Assembly (NCBI GenBank): GCA_963682055.1
Contig: OY821749.1
Span: forward strand, 25,303,631-25,367,630
Length of the DNA stretch: 64,000 nt
Direction of reading: 5' to 3'
DNA from: Primula veris
Lineage: Eukaryota > Streptophyta > Magnoliopsida > Ericales > Primulaceae
This document shows positions 12,284 to 25,190 of the stretch, piece by piece (within the stretch, counting starts at the first letter, position 1; the number at the start of each line of letters is the position of its first letter). The translations under genes were made by a program, and so were the position numbers. The notes under the pieces were generated by a model. That model saw nothing but the letters and a program-made list of their open reading frames with translations, was not told the origin of the DNA and searched no databases.

Positions 12284-13318
12284 ATGTTGGGAGATAATTT
12301 CAAATGGCAATACCTTTAAAGTTGAAAGTGTGTAAGAAATTTCTTTGGCACACAACATATTACTGAAATGGGAGAACAAGAACCTATCATAACTTGAGGA
12401 TACACAGAATCCTCTATATTTCATTGATAACGGGATACGACGATGTAATGTAGCTAGCTAAAATACTTTATCTCTATCAAAATAACCCTTCAAGATAAAA
12501 CAACTAACAGAAAGAGGAGGCAAAAAATTATAACTAATAATGTCAAGCTAACAGTGGTTGACCAATGATAGTTTAAAGTGGCTTAGTGCCTCTTCCATCC
12601 ATGCCATATTCGTATCATAAAACTAAAGGAAACCGAAAATCGATCAGAAGAGCGCTATTAGAGAATGTTCTGAAATGTAGAAGACAACACCTTAGCGGAA
12701 GCGTGTACCTAAACTATTGACAATCAATCAGCAACTACAGCAAAAGGGTATCATGGTAAAGCGTCTTTTGAAGTGATGGTCGGGCATATTTGGAATGTTC
12801 TGGTAATCAACTTAAAGGGTATCATGATTAAAGGGTAATCCACTTAGTTTTTAGTAGGTTCACAGCTGGTCGAGAAAATTATGGTTTTCTGGTAACCAGC
12901 TAAAAGGATATCATTTATCAAGATTAAGGTCTTGTAGAACATCTACTCAGTGATGGTTTGCTAAAGAAATGCTTTAGTACTAAAGTAAACGAGACCTCCT
13001 TAATCTATTAGCAGCTAACAGAAGAAACATACTACACCTGGTGGAAGGTAGAAAAGCAAGGAGAAAAAGCACCACACAAGAGAGCAAAAATGGGGAAATA
13101 AAACCTGAAACTAACCAACTACCTGATGCACTAGAGCATGCATTCCATGTGTAAAGCTAAGATGCTATTATAAGTAAATTCCCCTCGTATAGAAAAGGAA
13201 GATACATCGATTTAGAAATTTAAAATCCTCTTACAAAAGAAGAGGCTCTTTTTTCCTCATCGGAACTGGGCCAGTACTTTGAGTCGCTCATAAATCCCTG
13301 TCCCTCTCATTATAGTGT
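12284..13318. other. Probable degraded 3' LTR, then 3' flank of the NST1-like gene
   Basis: No coding stretch. The part next to 13318 should contain the 3' UTR of the minus-strand gene that ends at 13319. Confidence 0.45.
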
Positions 13319-16300
13319 TTAACTTTCTTCTTTTAAATCATATGACCAAAGCGAATGTACATCTGGGGTGGAATACAAGCCACCTATATGTGGTTTTGTG
13401 CTAGTTGAACTTCCAGTGCTTTCTGCTGAACCCGTCCGATCATTCCTGCAGCAGATTATAAGGAAAATGTGTTAAAAATGATTACAAAAGTAGTCTAAAT
13501 AAGATTTTAAGAAAACAACTCTCCTTTGAAAATTCTAAATCGAGATGCTGACCAACAAAACACAATAATGAATAAGGAACTTGACCAATTTCTGCAACAG
13601 GGAAACTCAAGAATTTTGATTCAAATTCTAGATTTAAAAGCCAAGTTTCAGGGCATCACTCGAGCATTAGATATCAAACATTCACTAATCTCAAACACTT
13701 TCCCATAATATCTAGATAAACGAGCTATAGAGTCAGGATAACTATGCCTGTTTTCTTATTTTATGGTATATGAGTCCCAAAATGGGTATCTGATCACTCA
13801 ACTTGAATATTAACAAGAACTATATACCCTAAAGCCAAATTTCACGAAGTACCACCCAAAGACTAAGGTAGAGCGCATTTTTAATGTCCATTATTGCTAT
13901 ATTTCACATGTACGTGCATCGTGCTTTATACTACAATTTCATGCATACATATCTTAGGATGGGGACCAGTGGATAATTTACTTTTCATTTATCGACATGT
14001 ACTTAATACATCAATGGGAAAGATCTGTTCAACAGAAGACTCTCTTTACCACAAAATGAGATAAAACCAGAATAATTTGACAGACTTACAATCAGTATCC
14101 TAGACTTATATACACAGGTTTCTGGTTTACATTTCATTACATTTTTCCTATCTCATTTTTTTTCTCTCTCCTTTCCTGATAATGATCACGACACCATCTT
14201 TTCTTCATTCCAACCTTAAAGATCACATCAGTACCAGCGATATGAAGCCTAATGATCATGCCTTCAAATTTTCTTCATTACAATTAATTTACAGCCCTAT
14301 GATCATGAAACTTTTTTACTTGCTATAATAAAGGAGATCTAATATATACAATCCAGCCTAATACGGAGAAAGCATCATAGTTTCTTAAGTGATTCGAAGT
14401 ATAAACATGTGATAACCCTCTAGTTCCCTTCAAACTCATTTATGTTCAAATTCTTGCAATCTACTATGCATACATCTTACATTTGTTAGTGAAATCCAAT
14501 GGCTACCTCGTGAACTACTATTAATGGTGCAAATTTGTTCATTACTGAGAGATGCTTACGACCTCTGCATAGATGTTGGGTCGAAATCGCTTTTCATCAT
14601 GAGAACCAGGACTAATTAAAACAAAAGTAGGTAAACGTGGTGAAACTGATATACATTCTACTGCCAAAAAAAACGGAAATATAGAAACAAGCTAAAACTG
14701 CCACTCTAAACAGATCATTCATTCCCTCCTCTCACTAAGCTATGATAAATCAGAGAAATGAGATCAACAGTTAATGACAAATCTCACATGTAGAAAAATA
14801 ATTCTCCTTCTATGAACATTGATCAGTTTTCAACTAAATTATGTTAAGCTTGTAAAACAAAGCAGACAGACATTACATGTTGAGTTATGATAAAGGGAGC
14901 TTACACTTGCTTCATGTTAGTATTGGTATTCAAGCTTTAAAATTCAATTAGGACACTTACCAACTTGCTTGGATACAGCCAATACGAGAATTAATAACTT
15001 CTATATGCACACTTATTCTAAACATTTAATCTTATAGACGTAGAAAGTGTCACATGTGCCTAAAAGACTTTTGTTTCAATTGTTGTTACGTGGAGAAAGA
15101 GTCAATACCTCAAAAACAAAACACAAAAATAAAGAAGTCATCACAGATGTGCTAAAACAAGGTGGAATCTTTTGACAAATTGGCAGAGAACGAAAGTACA
15201 TCGACTGATATGCATGACATATATTATCTTTTCAACCCAACCACGCATAAATAATGACGTGGAGAGTACGTCTGTGATTTTAGCCTAGAGAGTGTCAGTC
15301 AACCAAGCATGTCCCTCAGACAGGTGCAACTAGATGAACATACTTCAGGATGCAGAGAGGTTCTATACAAGGATAACATACCCATTTCATTTACTTGTAT
15401 TATACTAAGACTAGCAATCGTAGCCCACGCATTGTTGCGTGTGCGACACTTAGTTGCATAAATATGATCCCGGACAAATAAAGTTAATATTTTCAAAAAA
15501 ATGCAAAAATGATGGAATGAATATAGTAAATTAACGATCGTATATAAGGAGTAATATAATGTTTTGTTGTTATAGGAGTATAAAAATACATGTATGATGA
15601 TTTGTTTGGGAGATGAATTTAAATGTGTGGGAAAGAGCATATTTATTTACATTTATGTATTTGAATTGCAATAAGGTATTTGAGTAATTAGTAAATTATA
15701 ATAGGGGCATTTTTGAAAAAAATGGGCAAATTTTGGCAGCCTCAAATTTCTTGGGTTCCCTTATATTAATAGTATGATATGATAAGGTGTCGCTATGTAT
15801 ACGGCCGATTGCTTCTGTTCCAAAAAAAATTGAGTATCCTCTTTGGAAAAAAAAAACATATGATGCTATAAAAAGATATAACGAAGTTCTGGTGATTAGG
15901 AGTAGGAGTAGGATAATCACCACAACAGCAAAATAGAAATGAACATGTGAGATTGAAATGACTAACGCATGTTGCTTAAAATTAAAAGCTAAAGAGGTCT
16001 ATACTACCAAAGACATTTCCTTCTCTACGCCGTAAATAGAGCATATGAATACACAATATAATGCCACTGGATCATTATTAATAACAAAAAGAATAACAGA
16101 TTCAGCATAACTTCATAATTCATATCACACAACTCCTAATTTAAAATTACAGATCACATAAACATTGAAGCTAAACGTAAGTACACAGAAAGATAAGAAA
16201 TACAAAGCATATTTACCATGTTAACCATAAAACTAAGGAAAACATAAATATAGTTATATTTATTACTATGTCTTTCTGGATTATATATATTTTAACAATT

Positions 16301-19300
16301 TATATTTGTTTGTGAAAAAATAATAGAACTCCTGTATCATTAGAAATGTTCAATAGTTGAAATTTTTAATTCTCGAGGGTATCTAAGATGGCTCAATTAA
16401 GATATAACACATGGCAACTCCCAAAAGACATTAACATTATTGGTGCTGGTATTTTGACATCAGTGTTGTCAATAGTGTTGGTGTCAACCCCCTCCACCGT
16501 TATGGGCCTGACTAGGCATTTATCTAACCAACGGGATTTAGTTTTCGCGGAAACTGTATAACATTCAAATATCTAATTTAACTGTTTCCGGTAGTATTGG
16601 GTTCTACGGTGTTTGTATGAGGTTTGAGGTTAAGCTACATGAAATATGATATTTGGGCCTTTGGCTTTTAAGATTAGTGATGCTTCCGTTGACAATTGAT
16701 TCCCAGCTATTCTAATAATGCCTGATTGCACAGAAAAATATAAATTACAAATTAATGCAAAAATGAAATACAACATGACGTGGTGAAGCCCTTGCGATTG
16801 AGCTTAAGGCACTAGGACCTAAGCTCAAGGCGCTCCACAACGTGTCAGCACAGTGATAGCACATCACTCAACTCATAAAGTGGACCATTGGCATTGCTCA
16901 TGTGCCGATAAAATCAAAAGCTGGCATTAAGGAATTATTCTTTGGACACACTCCTTTAAGTCTTACTAGGCTATACACAATTAGAACTCACTTAGCCAGA
17001 TCTGTACATGGCAATAGTTTGAACTTTGAAGAGACAATCAAAAGAATTGGAAAATAGCACAGAACAAAGTCAACAATTCATTTAATAAAATCTGAAAACT
17101 GCAAATAAAATGTACCATTATAGTTTCTGAATAAGAGTTTCTAATTGTCCACAAGTGAAAGCATATGATCATCAATTTTCAGGTGATATATCAAATTTCG
17201 ACAATCACAGCAATCAGGCGAAGACATACCAAAAGAATAGCAGAGAAAAAAACAGAATCAAATGTGTCTGCTTGGGCATGCAAGCACAAGAGTAAGGAGC
17301 TTAAAGATAGTCATCAAAATCTTAGTTGCTCAGAATGATAAGAAAACATAATAAAAGGATATACAAATAGCAAAGCAGATAACTTACTTGGCCCAACCAT
17401 TGGCATCAGGAAACTTAAACGAATGATTTGTTTTAGATGAATTAGGACTCCCATATATCATTTCATTTTGAAAGCTATCCTCCAAATGATTACTAGATAA
17501 ACGACCATCAGCATCAGGTATTTGAGCAAACAAATCAGTCGGCAACCAAGGATCAATGGTGGAACCAGTTACAGGAGTTACGAAATTTCCGACATTATGA
17601 CCAGCACTTGAGAAAACCTTCTGAGGAGAGTGAGTGCGTGAAAATACCTGGTTGTCATTTGAGAAAAGGGACGTTGGACCACCACAACCGACCAAACCTA
17701 AACCCTCTTGCCCAAGTGGCAAAGTGTTCCACATCTGCCATGTTCCATTTTGATTTCCACCAAACGCATTATCCATTGATGATTTGTGCGAATCTTGCGA
17801 TTGCTCTGACATTGGTGACTTAATTGGTGATGGCCTGTTGACTTCGCCAGTAGATATCCTCTTTAAAGCACCAACTGGTCTTTGCAATCCGATATCTGTT
17901 GCAAAACCAGGCCCCAAGTCTAATTGGAAATCGTCTAGTGACTCAGAAACTGGTCCAAGCAAGGACACCGGGTCAGGGACATAACAAGGATCTCCAAAAA
18001 TCTCATAATCCTCTGGTAAAACATCACCAATGCGAGGAAACATGGCTTCAGATGTTAATGGGGGAACTGTACAACTACTCGCTGGTGCATATGAGAAGGT
18101 TGTTGGTAAGGAATAAGACGACGATGGTCCAAAATCAATGGGATTATTGTATACTTGACCAGAAGATGAGTAACCCATAAAAGGAGGGCTTCTAACTTCC
18201 GATTGAGGCTTCCCGCATGGTCTGGCAATCACATTCGAGTTAGTGACAACTGGCGTCGTACGAGTAAATAACTGTCCCCAAGTTTTTTTAGAGGCAATTG
18301 CAGGTTGGGGTTCAGTAAACACCTGAAAAAGGGCATTTGTTTATCAATTCTAAAAGACGAAGTTTATTACGTTACCAAATGAACGCAGATAAATGATATT
18401 CCAAAGAAGAAGGGTGAAGTGACTGAAATCAAATTATCCAAGACCTACTTCTTTGAAATCTGATCAAATATTGTAATAGCAGTTCATATAAACTCATGAT
18501 TACTCCTACGCAAGAAACAACCACTTCAAGATGATTAACATGTCAATCGGAGAATTTAACTTTAATAAAAGAGAGGGCTGTAAACATATGAGTATAATCT
18601 AGTATAACATTTCTAGAAGATCAAAATTACTATGACCTAAAATCGACTAAAAAAATGATATCCCAAAGCAGAGTGGTGAAATTCTGATATCCAAGTCCGG
18701 GACCTATAACAAGGCCTATTTCTTAAAAGTATAGAACAAAAAAATGTAGAAGGTCAGATTCTGTTATGGATAGTTCGTATTGCTCCTAAATGACAACCGA
18801 TTCGCCTGGAGATGATAGACATGTATTCTTAACAAAAAAAGAGGACTATAAACATATGAATAAATATTCCTTAAATATATTAAAGCAGCATAAAGAACTC
18901 ACAGGACGACTGATGGCCTTAACTTCCCCATTCGTACTTGATTTAATAGGTGTTGAGAAGTCTCTAATGTTAGCAGAATTAGGCTTCTTCTCCCTAGAAA
19001 CAGCAGCAGAAGTAGTGTTTGATCCCCCTCCAAAGAAACTACTACCACCAAGTGCTTTTGAAGATGATAAAATAGTACCCTTCATACGATCCAAATATCT
19101 TGATCCAGCATTTCCGCGACTATAATTGTTCGACCCAACTTTCTTATTCACATGGGTTGTATCAATATGATGGTTGTATCTTGTAGTTTCGTTCTTTTTG
19201 TCAAACTCTTTTTTTCGATCACTTTCCTTACTAGCTCTCTTTTCAATTTCCTCTACATCTGAGTTGCTTTTACTAGACCCTTTATCTTTCTCTTTCCTTC

Positions 19301-20246
19301 TCTCTTGTCGCTTTCTCTCACCTTCCTTCTTCCGCTCCTTTTCCTTTGAAGCTGAGACACTTCTGCAACTATCTTTTTCTGCATCCATTATCTCATCCCT
19401 CAATTTCCTACGTTCCTCCACAAGCCTTGCCACCTCCTCCCTCTGCTTTCTCTCCTCTTCCTCCAAAAGCTCTCTCTCTATCCTAGCCTGTCTTTTCTCC
19501 TCAGCTTTTCGTCTAGCTTTCTCTCCTCTACTTTCATTAAAGTTTCCAGCATTATCTCCTCCTTTTGCCAAAAGCCTCCTTCTCTCTGCATCTAATTGAG
19601 CAGCATCGCTACTAGAACTACCACCTGTGATCTTTCTCACAAGCCACAAAATGCCATTAAACAAATACATAATCATTTTTGGCAATAACGAAAATGACTG
19701 ACACTTGTCTTCATTGCTATGAAACACCCTTCCATTTTTCTGACAAACACTAGCCTTCCCACCAAAAGGTCCTCTAGCACAACTGCCATTCTCTAACCAA
19801 TCCTTCCAAACTCCAGAACTCGATAGCCCAGGTGGCACAGGCAGATCAAGCACGGGTCTTTTTGAGACATGCCCACAAAAGGAACACATAAACTTACCCC
19901 CAACACATGGATTTTGCTCTTTGTAAGTAGTTAAACAGTTCCTACACCTACGAATAGCAGTCTTTCTCAATTTTTGCATCTCAATAGCTTCGAACCTCTT
20001 CCTCTCTCTCATCTTAGCACTCCTCTTCATTCTCCAGGTAGACAGGTTGGGCATTAATATCTCGTACCAGAAAAGGGTAATAAGCAAAACAGAAACGCAA
20101 GCCAGCCTAGTAGACGTGATTTCAAACCGAAAAGCGGGTGGAAAAAATTGCGAAAGAGCCCATAATCCAATCATTGGAATGACAAGCCACGGAAGAATAG
20201 TAGCTACCATTCGAGACCAAGCCTGGATTCTACAAAGTATACACAT
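13319..20246 (-). CDS. Membrane-anchored, coiled-coil 'stress response NST1-like' plant protein, three coding exons
   Basis: Assembled as exons 20246-18903, 18322-17388 and 13445-13319 (801 aa). The splice sites are CCT|GTGAGT to CAG|GTG (phase 0) and GCCAA|GTAAGT to CTGCAG|G (phase 2). The start is the ATG of MCILCRIQAWSR, the usual start of this plant family. Visible parts are: two hydrophobic segments (about 13-33 and 47-63); a CxxC..CxxC zinc-ribbon-like cluster (C101, C104, C121, C124); a third hydrophobic patch near 180-200; and a long charged coiled coil (about 215-300, with GEKARRKAEEKRQARIE). A low-complexity C-terminal half contains the conserved DPCYVPDPVSLLGPVSESLD and WQMWNTLPLGQEGLGLVG. 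The last exon ends in KPHIGGLYSTPDVHSLWSYD, the hallmark C-terminus. The biochemical role is unknown; the name comes from weak likeness to yeast NST1. Confidence 0.9.
13446..17387 (-). other. 3.9-kb last intron of the NST1-like gene
   Basis: Bounded by GTAAGT at 17387 and TGCAG at 13446. It holds a short Helitron (15411-15777). The rest is AT-rich with no coding exon that I can support. All longer open frames in it are unrelated to known families. Confidence 0.85.
15411..15777 (-). mobile_element. Short non-autonomous Helitron, both ends intact
   Basis: On the minus strand the element starts with TCATACTATTAATATAAGGG after an A (5' end at 15777). It ends with the perfect hairpin CACGCA-ACAA-TGCGTG (15426-15441), an 11-nt spacer and CTAG (15411-15414), followed by T. 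The 5' TC, the 3' hairpin plus CTRR, insertion between A and T, and the lack of target duplication are all Helitron hallmarks. At 367 bp it has no Rep/helicase and would depend on an autonomous copy. Confidence 0.85.
18323..18902 (-). other. 580-bp intron of the NST1-like gene
   Basis: Donor CCT|GTGAGT at 18902 and acceptor TTTTTCAG at 18323 join the reading AISRP to VFTEPQP without a frame change, as in relatives of this protein. Confidence 0.9.
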
Positions 20247-21570
20247 TATCCCCACCAAGAACCCACAAAAGATTCAGACCACAGCTCACCCAGTTCCCAA
20301 AACACCGAAAAACGCTACCCGTGAATCGAAATCCCTAGAAAGTAGCAATGTGTCGAAACCCTAACATGAGACCTGTTAACAATGGCAACAAATCAAGAAT
20401 TACCCCCATATCTTTCGCGGTTAACAATCAAAATGGAAATTTTCGAATAAAAACAAGCTGGAACCCTGTATAAATTAAGCATGTTTTTGGTTAAGCCACT
20501 GAATAAACACTGCATTTTGAATATTAAACGTCCACTTTTGATTCTTTTTTCATAAGATATTGCTAAATACCTCGTTAAACTGAAAAATTAACAAGGTCCG
20601 TCCAAATTTGAAATGGTATAAAGTTGGAGTCAGTCAGTGGTCTGTTTTTTCTTAATTTTATTCTATGTATGTTTACAGTATACACATCACCAAGAACCCA
20701 CAAAAAGATCCAACCAGTCAAATTGTTATAGTTTACCCATTTCACAAAACACCGTAAAACCCTAACCCGTGAATTGAAAACTTTAGAAAATATTAGTCCA
20801 TTGAAACCCTTACGATGAGACCATGGCAACAAATCAAAAACTAACACAATACTATTCTCTGATAATATACAGAAATGAGAAAAATAGGATAAAATACGAG
20901 TTCAAGCCCTGATAAAATTTGGTAACTTACAGATTATGGTCCATAAAACTCTAGAAACGAGCAATCTTTCAAAACCCTAACATTGAGACCTACTAGCAAT
21001 GGTAGTAAATGAATAAATTACCAAGTACCCTTTTCTTTTAATATCCAAAAAATGAAGGGAAAAAAAGCGGCTCAAAAAACGAGCTGGAAACTCTAGAAGA
21101 TAGCAATCCACTCAAACCCTAATCATGAAACATATCAACAATGGAAATAAATCAAGAATTAAAAAAAATAACATTTTTCTGCTAATAATCCAAAAAAAAA
21201 ATAGAAAAAATAATATAAAAAAAGGAGCTGGAACCCTAATTAGATTATGAGTCCACAAAACTCTAGAAATGAATAATCCCTCGAAAACCTTATAATAATG
21301 ATACCCATTAACAATGGAAATAAATCCTATCCTTTTCTTTTAATATCCAACAAAAAATTTTTAAAAAAAAGAGCTGGAACCCTAATAAGAATTTATATAC
21401 TTACAGATTGTGGACAAATAAAAGAAAAGATATATGATGGTAGTCGGAGCTTATTGAAAATGGCGAGTAATAGAGATTAAAATGGGAAAATATTATTTAT
21501 TGTTATTATTAATAATATGATTGAGAAAATGATGAGAGAGAAAGAGAGAGAGAGAGAGAAAACGAGAATC
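20247..21570 (-). promoter_or_regulatory. 5' leader of the NST1-like gene: non-coding exon, leader intron and degenerate tandem copies
   Basis: A donor AATCT|GTAAGT at 21414 and an acceptor TTAACAG|GTCTCATG at 20373 define a probable 5' UTR intron of about 1.04 kb. The exon after it begins with TTAGGGTTTCG, a telobox (AAACCCTAA) on the other strand, and has a very short upstream reading frame (ATG to TAG, about ten codons). The intron holds degenerate copies of this exon start: telobox plus GTCTCA near 20803, 20973, 21113 and 21276. It also holds copies of GAGCTGGAACCCT (20454, 21226, 21371) and a second donor-like AATCTGTAAGT near 20930. A (GA)n tract at 21534-21560 marks the likely promoter edge. 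Confidence 0.6.
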
Positions 21571-22056
21571 AGTTCAGACCAAAGTTGTAATTATACTTAG
21601 GATGTTTCTGAACCGGTTTTATTTATTGAACAAGTGTTTTATTTATTGAACCGGTTTGTTCATTAAAAAGTAGCTGCTTCGTGTTCAATAAAAGAAATTT
21701 GATTTATAAACTTTTTTATGCGAAATTATTACGTATCCTGTTTCTGAATTATAAGTCTAAACCACATTCATTTATTAAAAGACTCTTTTTTAAGGTGTTA
21801 TTAAAAGACTTAATCGTGAAGTTTTATGTATTTTCAAGTTTACTCGTGTTCTTGTTAATGATCATTAAATTATAAACAATAAAACTGGGTCAATTTTGTA
21901 ATGTTGCAAAAGATTTTTTTTTGTTTTGAAAAAGTGGACAAATAAGCGAAATATCCCAAATTATGATGATGGACTAAGAACAGGAGTATTTATTACATCT
22001 AATTATAATCAATAAATAATGTATAACCTTATTTATAATTTATTTATGTTTAACTA
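21571..22056. other. Intergenic, no gene
   Basis: AT-rich sequence beyond the NST1-like leader. A short direct repeat (TTTATTTATTGAACC/AAGTG) occurs near 21620-21650. Nothing else recognised. Confidence 0.5.
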
Positions 22057-24940
22057 TCTATTATATAAAAGTCATAAGGTCAAAGGACTACCAATTCTAT
22101 GTTGTAAGTTTCCTAGGTTTTGTATTAGTCTTTTTTTTTTTTTGCAACCTTGTATTTTAAATATATAGTTGGCTTTTTGATAAGATTTTTTTAACCGTTA
22201 CGAATCACTTAAATTAGAAAACGACAAAACTAACCGATCAACTCTTGCTCGCCCCTAGTTAATAGTTTGGTTTAGGTTAATAATTTGGTCAAACTCGGAC
22301 GGATCTAACCAATTACTTTCATTTGGTTTGTAATGTCGATGAAAGTCTAATCGATCGACTTTCGCTCACCCCTAGTTATAGTAAATGTGTCTAAATTAAG
22401 AAAATAATTTGAATTGTATATTTTAGTCATGTATCGTTTATAACGACAAAATTTTAGTGCGGACGAATAAAGTAGTTTAATCCCTTTTATTTTTTCATTT
22501 AGTTTTGGATTCTGGTCATGATCATATATATATAGCCAATGTATTTGAGAAAGTATCTTTCGACGAATGACTACATAAACAGGTTATGTTTTGATTGGAC
22601 CCAAATATTGTGATATTTAGACATATTTATTATGGTTTTATCAATCTTAAAATGCATTTTTAAATATATAATCATATTTTATGTATTATACCATTTCTTA
22701 CCCCATAGTATGATTTTGTATTATTTAGATCGGTCAAATAAAACGAATATATGAAATGAAGGGGTTAAGACAAAAAATTAAAATACTTAAACAACCAAAA
22801 ATTAACAACCAAAAATTAAGAAAAAAATTGGTTCTGTCCAGGGGGAAGTTAAGTGGGGACGATCGGGTACAATTTCTTTTTAGGTGTAGATTTGACACCC
22901 CCATAAAAATATGTTACTTGTACATATATTTATAGCTATATTTTGGCACCCCCATTTACACATTCTAGCTTCGCCCCTGATTCTGTCTCACCAAAAGGTA
23001 AACCTGCCAAATTTCAAAACATTCACACTATTACATAAATATGAAACTTTTTTTTTGTAAATGATGTACTAACCAAACTAAATTTAGACTTACAATACAT
23101 AGGCAAGAGCACAAGTTCACAAATAATAGATCTGGAAAGCACAATTGAAAGCACAGTGAAGTTAGCAATTAAAAAAAACTAGTAATTAAAAACAATATTT
23201 TTTTCCGAATAAGTAGGGGAGAAGCCAACAGCCTAAAAGTTAGAAGGTCGAAACGGTCTTCCTCGACATTTCTTTTAGGTCATGTAATGTGAGAATGTTC
23301 TGTATTGCACATAAAAAGATTGAAACTATCGGTTAGAAAAGAGTGAAAAAATACACTTGTGTTGTGTTTTTTTTGGTGTCATTATTAGAGGATTTTTTAT
23401 TTTTGGAAAACTAATCATGTGCATGAAGCTAATGTCCAAATTGTGGATGTGTTTGTAATAAGGCTTTTATGCAAATAAACTGACTCAATTGAAAATGTTA
23501 ACTGTGATGAATTGACCCGATTCAAATATTACTAACTTTTTCATGTCAAAATCCGCGAAAGGCTAAACTTATTAGTTTAGGAATCAAATATCCTTGAGAT
23601 TTAATCTAGGTGAATGTAAAAACAAACAACCCTTATGAATAAAAAAAATACTAGATAAACTTGGCTAATATATAAAATAAGAGTTGAGGGTAATACATAA
23701 TATACTTTAGTAACCCGATTAGATGGACTTTAGATTCCTATATAAACCTTCTCGTTCTCTCAAAATTTAGACAGAACAACTGTAATTGTATTCATTCAAT
23801 TTTATGACTTTTCTGGGGTTTTTTGTCGTTGAAAAGGCTTAAATATTAATAAATGGAAAATTGTCTTATATGGGATATAGAGACCCCCAAATAGTGTTTC
23901 GTTCATCTTAAACTCTTAAATTTTCAAGCCATAAATTTGCTGAAAGTGCTTATATACCAAATTCTAGACTTTGATAACCAAAAAAAAACTTCAAAACATA
24001 TTTTATCTGATGTTTTTTTTAATCATAATCGTAATATCGTAACCAAACATACACTTGAAAGAACTTAGCATAACATAATAGATGATACAAGAGAGAGTCT
24101 AACAAAATCACAAAGCTGTCGTATAAAACACTTTGCAACAGAACAGTTATTCAGAAGAAATGACTACTATAGTCTATACTAGTGCACACGATAACTTATT
24201 CATGCCATTAAGCCACATTTTATTTAGAATACAAACTTCAATCCAAATGCCACCCCCTACCAAGACAACTTTTTTTTCACAACCTCACAACACATCTTAG
24301 CCAATTCAAAACTTTCTAACACATCTTAGCTAATTCATAACCGTCTAACAATGCTTATGTACCTTCATAGAAAAAAAAAAAAGGTTATTAAAAACATTCA
24401 TATGAGCAAGTTGAAAGCACGTACACACAATCACGGATTCATTACTGTCATTATTAGTAAGTTCACATCATAGGCATCGTTCTCATGCCCCATATAATTC
24501 TTTTTTTCTCATCCAAAATTAAGACCATGTAGAGGCAAAGTAAGTAAGCTAGTGACGTTAATGTTCCGATTTCCATGCAAAGGCTCCTCCGCACTGTCCA
24601 ATTCTTGATACACAGATAAATCCTCTTGACGCTTAAGAAACTCAATTTCATGTTCGACATACTCACTATCGACCTTATCAACAACATCTATTAATTGGCT
24701 ACACGCAAACCCTATGATAAGCCCATTGTGCAAATTTATTAAGATAATACCTGAAAAATATACATAATATGTCAATGTAAAGATTATTTTTATTTAAAAT
24801 TGTGAGATCAAGAAATCTATAATTGTACAAATTTTATTCATATATGAATTATTCTTATATATAAATTTTACCGTACATCTTAGTTATTAAAATAAGTAAA
24901 AATGGTATTATATCAAACATGTGCGTTGCATTTTTACTAG
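22057..24940 (+). mobile_element. Possible Helitron relic, ends only
   Basis: A Helitron-like 5' start, A|TCTATTATATAAAAGTCATA, lies at 22057. A degraded 3' end lies near 24920-24940: the weak hairpin around ATGTGCGTTGCAT, then CTAG followed by T. Pairing them gives 2.9 kb with a hAT MITE inside (22839-22979). No Rep/helicase coding is visible, and the pairing of the two ends is an inference. The stretch 22190-22380 also contains two similar phrases ending in CGCCCCTAGTTA / CACCCCTAGTTA, perhaps relics of a hAT end. Confidence 0.3.
22839..22979. mobile_element. 141-bp hAT MITE, deletion derivative of the autonomous element at 50054-54482
   Basis: The left end (CAGGGGGAAGTTAAGTGG, then ACGATCGGGT and TTTCTTTTTAGGTGTAGAT) is the reverse complement of the right end of the 4.4-kb hAT element. 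The right end (ATTTTGGCACCCCCATTTAC, then CATTCTAGCTTCGCCCCTG) is the reverse complement of its left end. Everything between, including the transposase, is missing. The flanks are GTTCTGTC (22831-22838) and ATTCTGTC (22980-22987), an 8-bp target duplication with one mismatch. Confidence 0.85.
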
Positions 24941-25190
24941 TTATAATATAAAATATAAAAAACAATATTTTTGTTATAATATAAAAAAGAACCAACGATA
25001 TTGCAATATTAACTGTAATTAATACCCATAAGAAAGCCGTCAAGGACAACATGAGCAACACATGCAGAATCGAACTCCATTGCTCACACGTGACCAACAA
25101 ATACGAGAGTAATCATTCCCATGGAGAATTGGGATACTTAACTAAGGATAATCGGCACCGCTATCTCTCAAATGTTTTTTTATTCAATCC
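24509..25190 (-). pseudogene. Degraded two-exon fragment, possibly a MATE transporter
   Basis: On the minus strand the stretch 25172-25035 reads EIAVPIILS, stop, VSQFSMGMITLVFVGHV, stop, then AMEFDSACVAHVVLDGFLM. It can splice (donor ATGG|GTATT, acceptor TTTTTCAG|GT) to GIILINLHNGLIIGFACSQL at 24762. The order and the FVGH and hydrophobic patterns recall the first two helices of MATE/DTX efflux carriers. The C-terminal part (VDKVDSEYVEHEIEFLKRQE) does not fit that family. Two in-frame stops show that it is not functional. The identity is tentative. Confidence 0.35.

Noticed and set aside
15299..15923. Two minus-strand frames of 113 and 75 codons
   Set aside because: They overlap the short Helitron and the intron of the NST1-like gene, with no family resemblance.
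18790..19599. Plus-strand frames opposite the first NST1-like exon
   Set aside because: Ser/Leu-rich mirror of the charged coiled-coil coding; no independent support.
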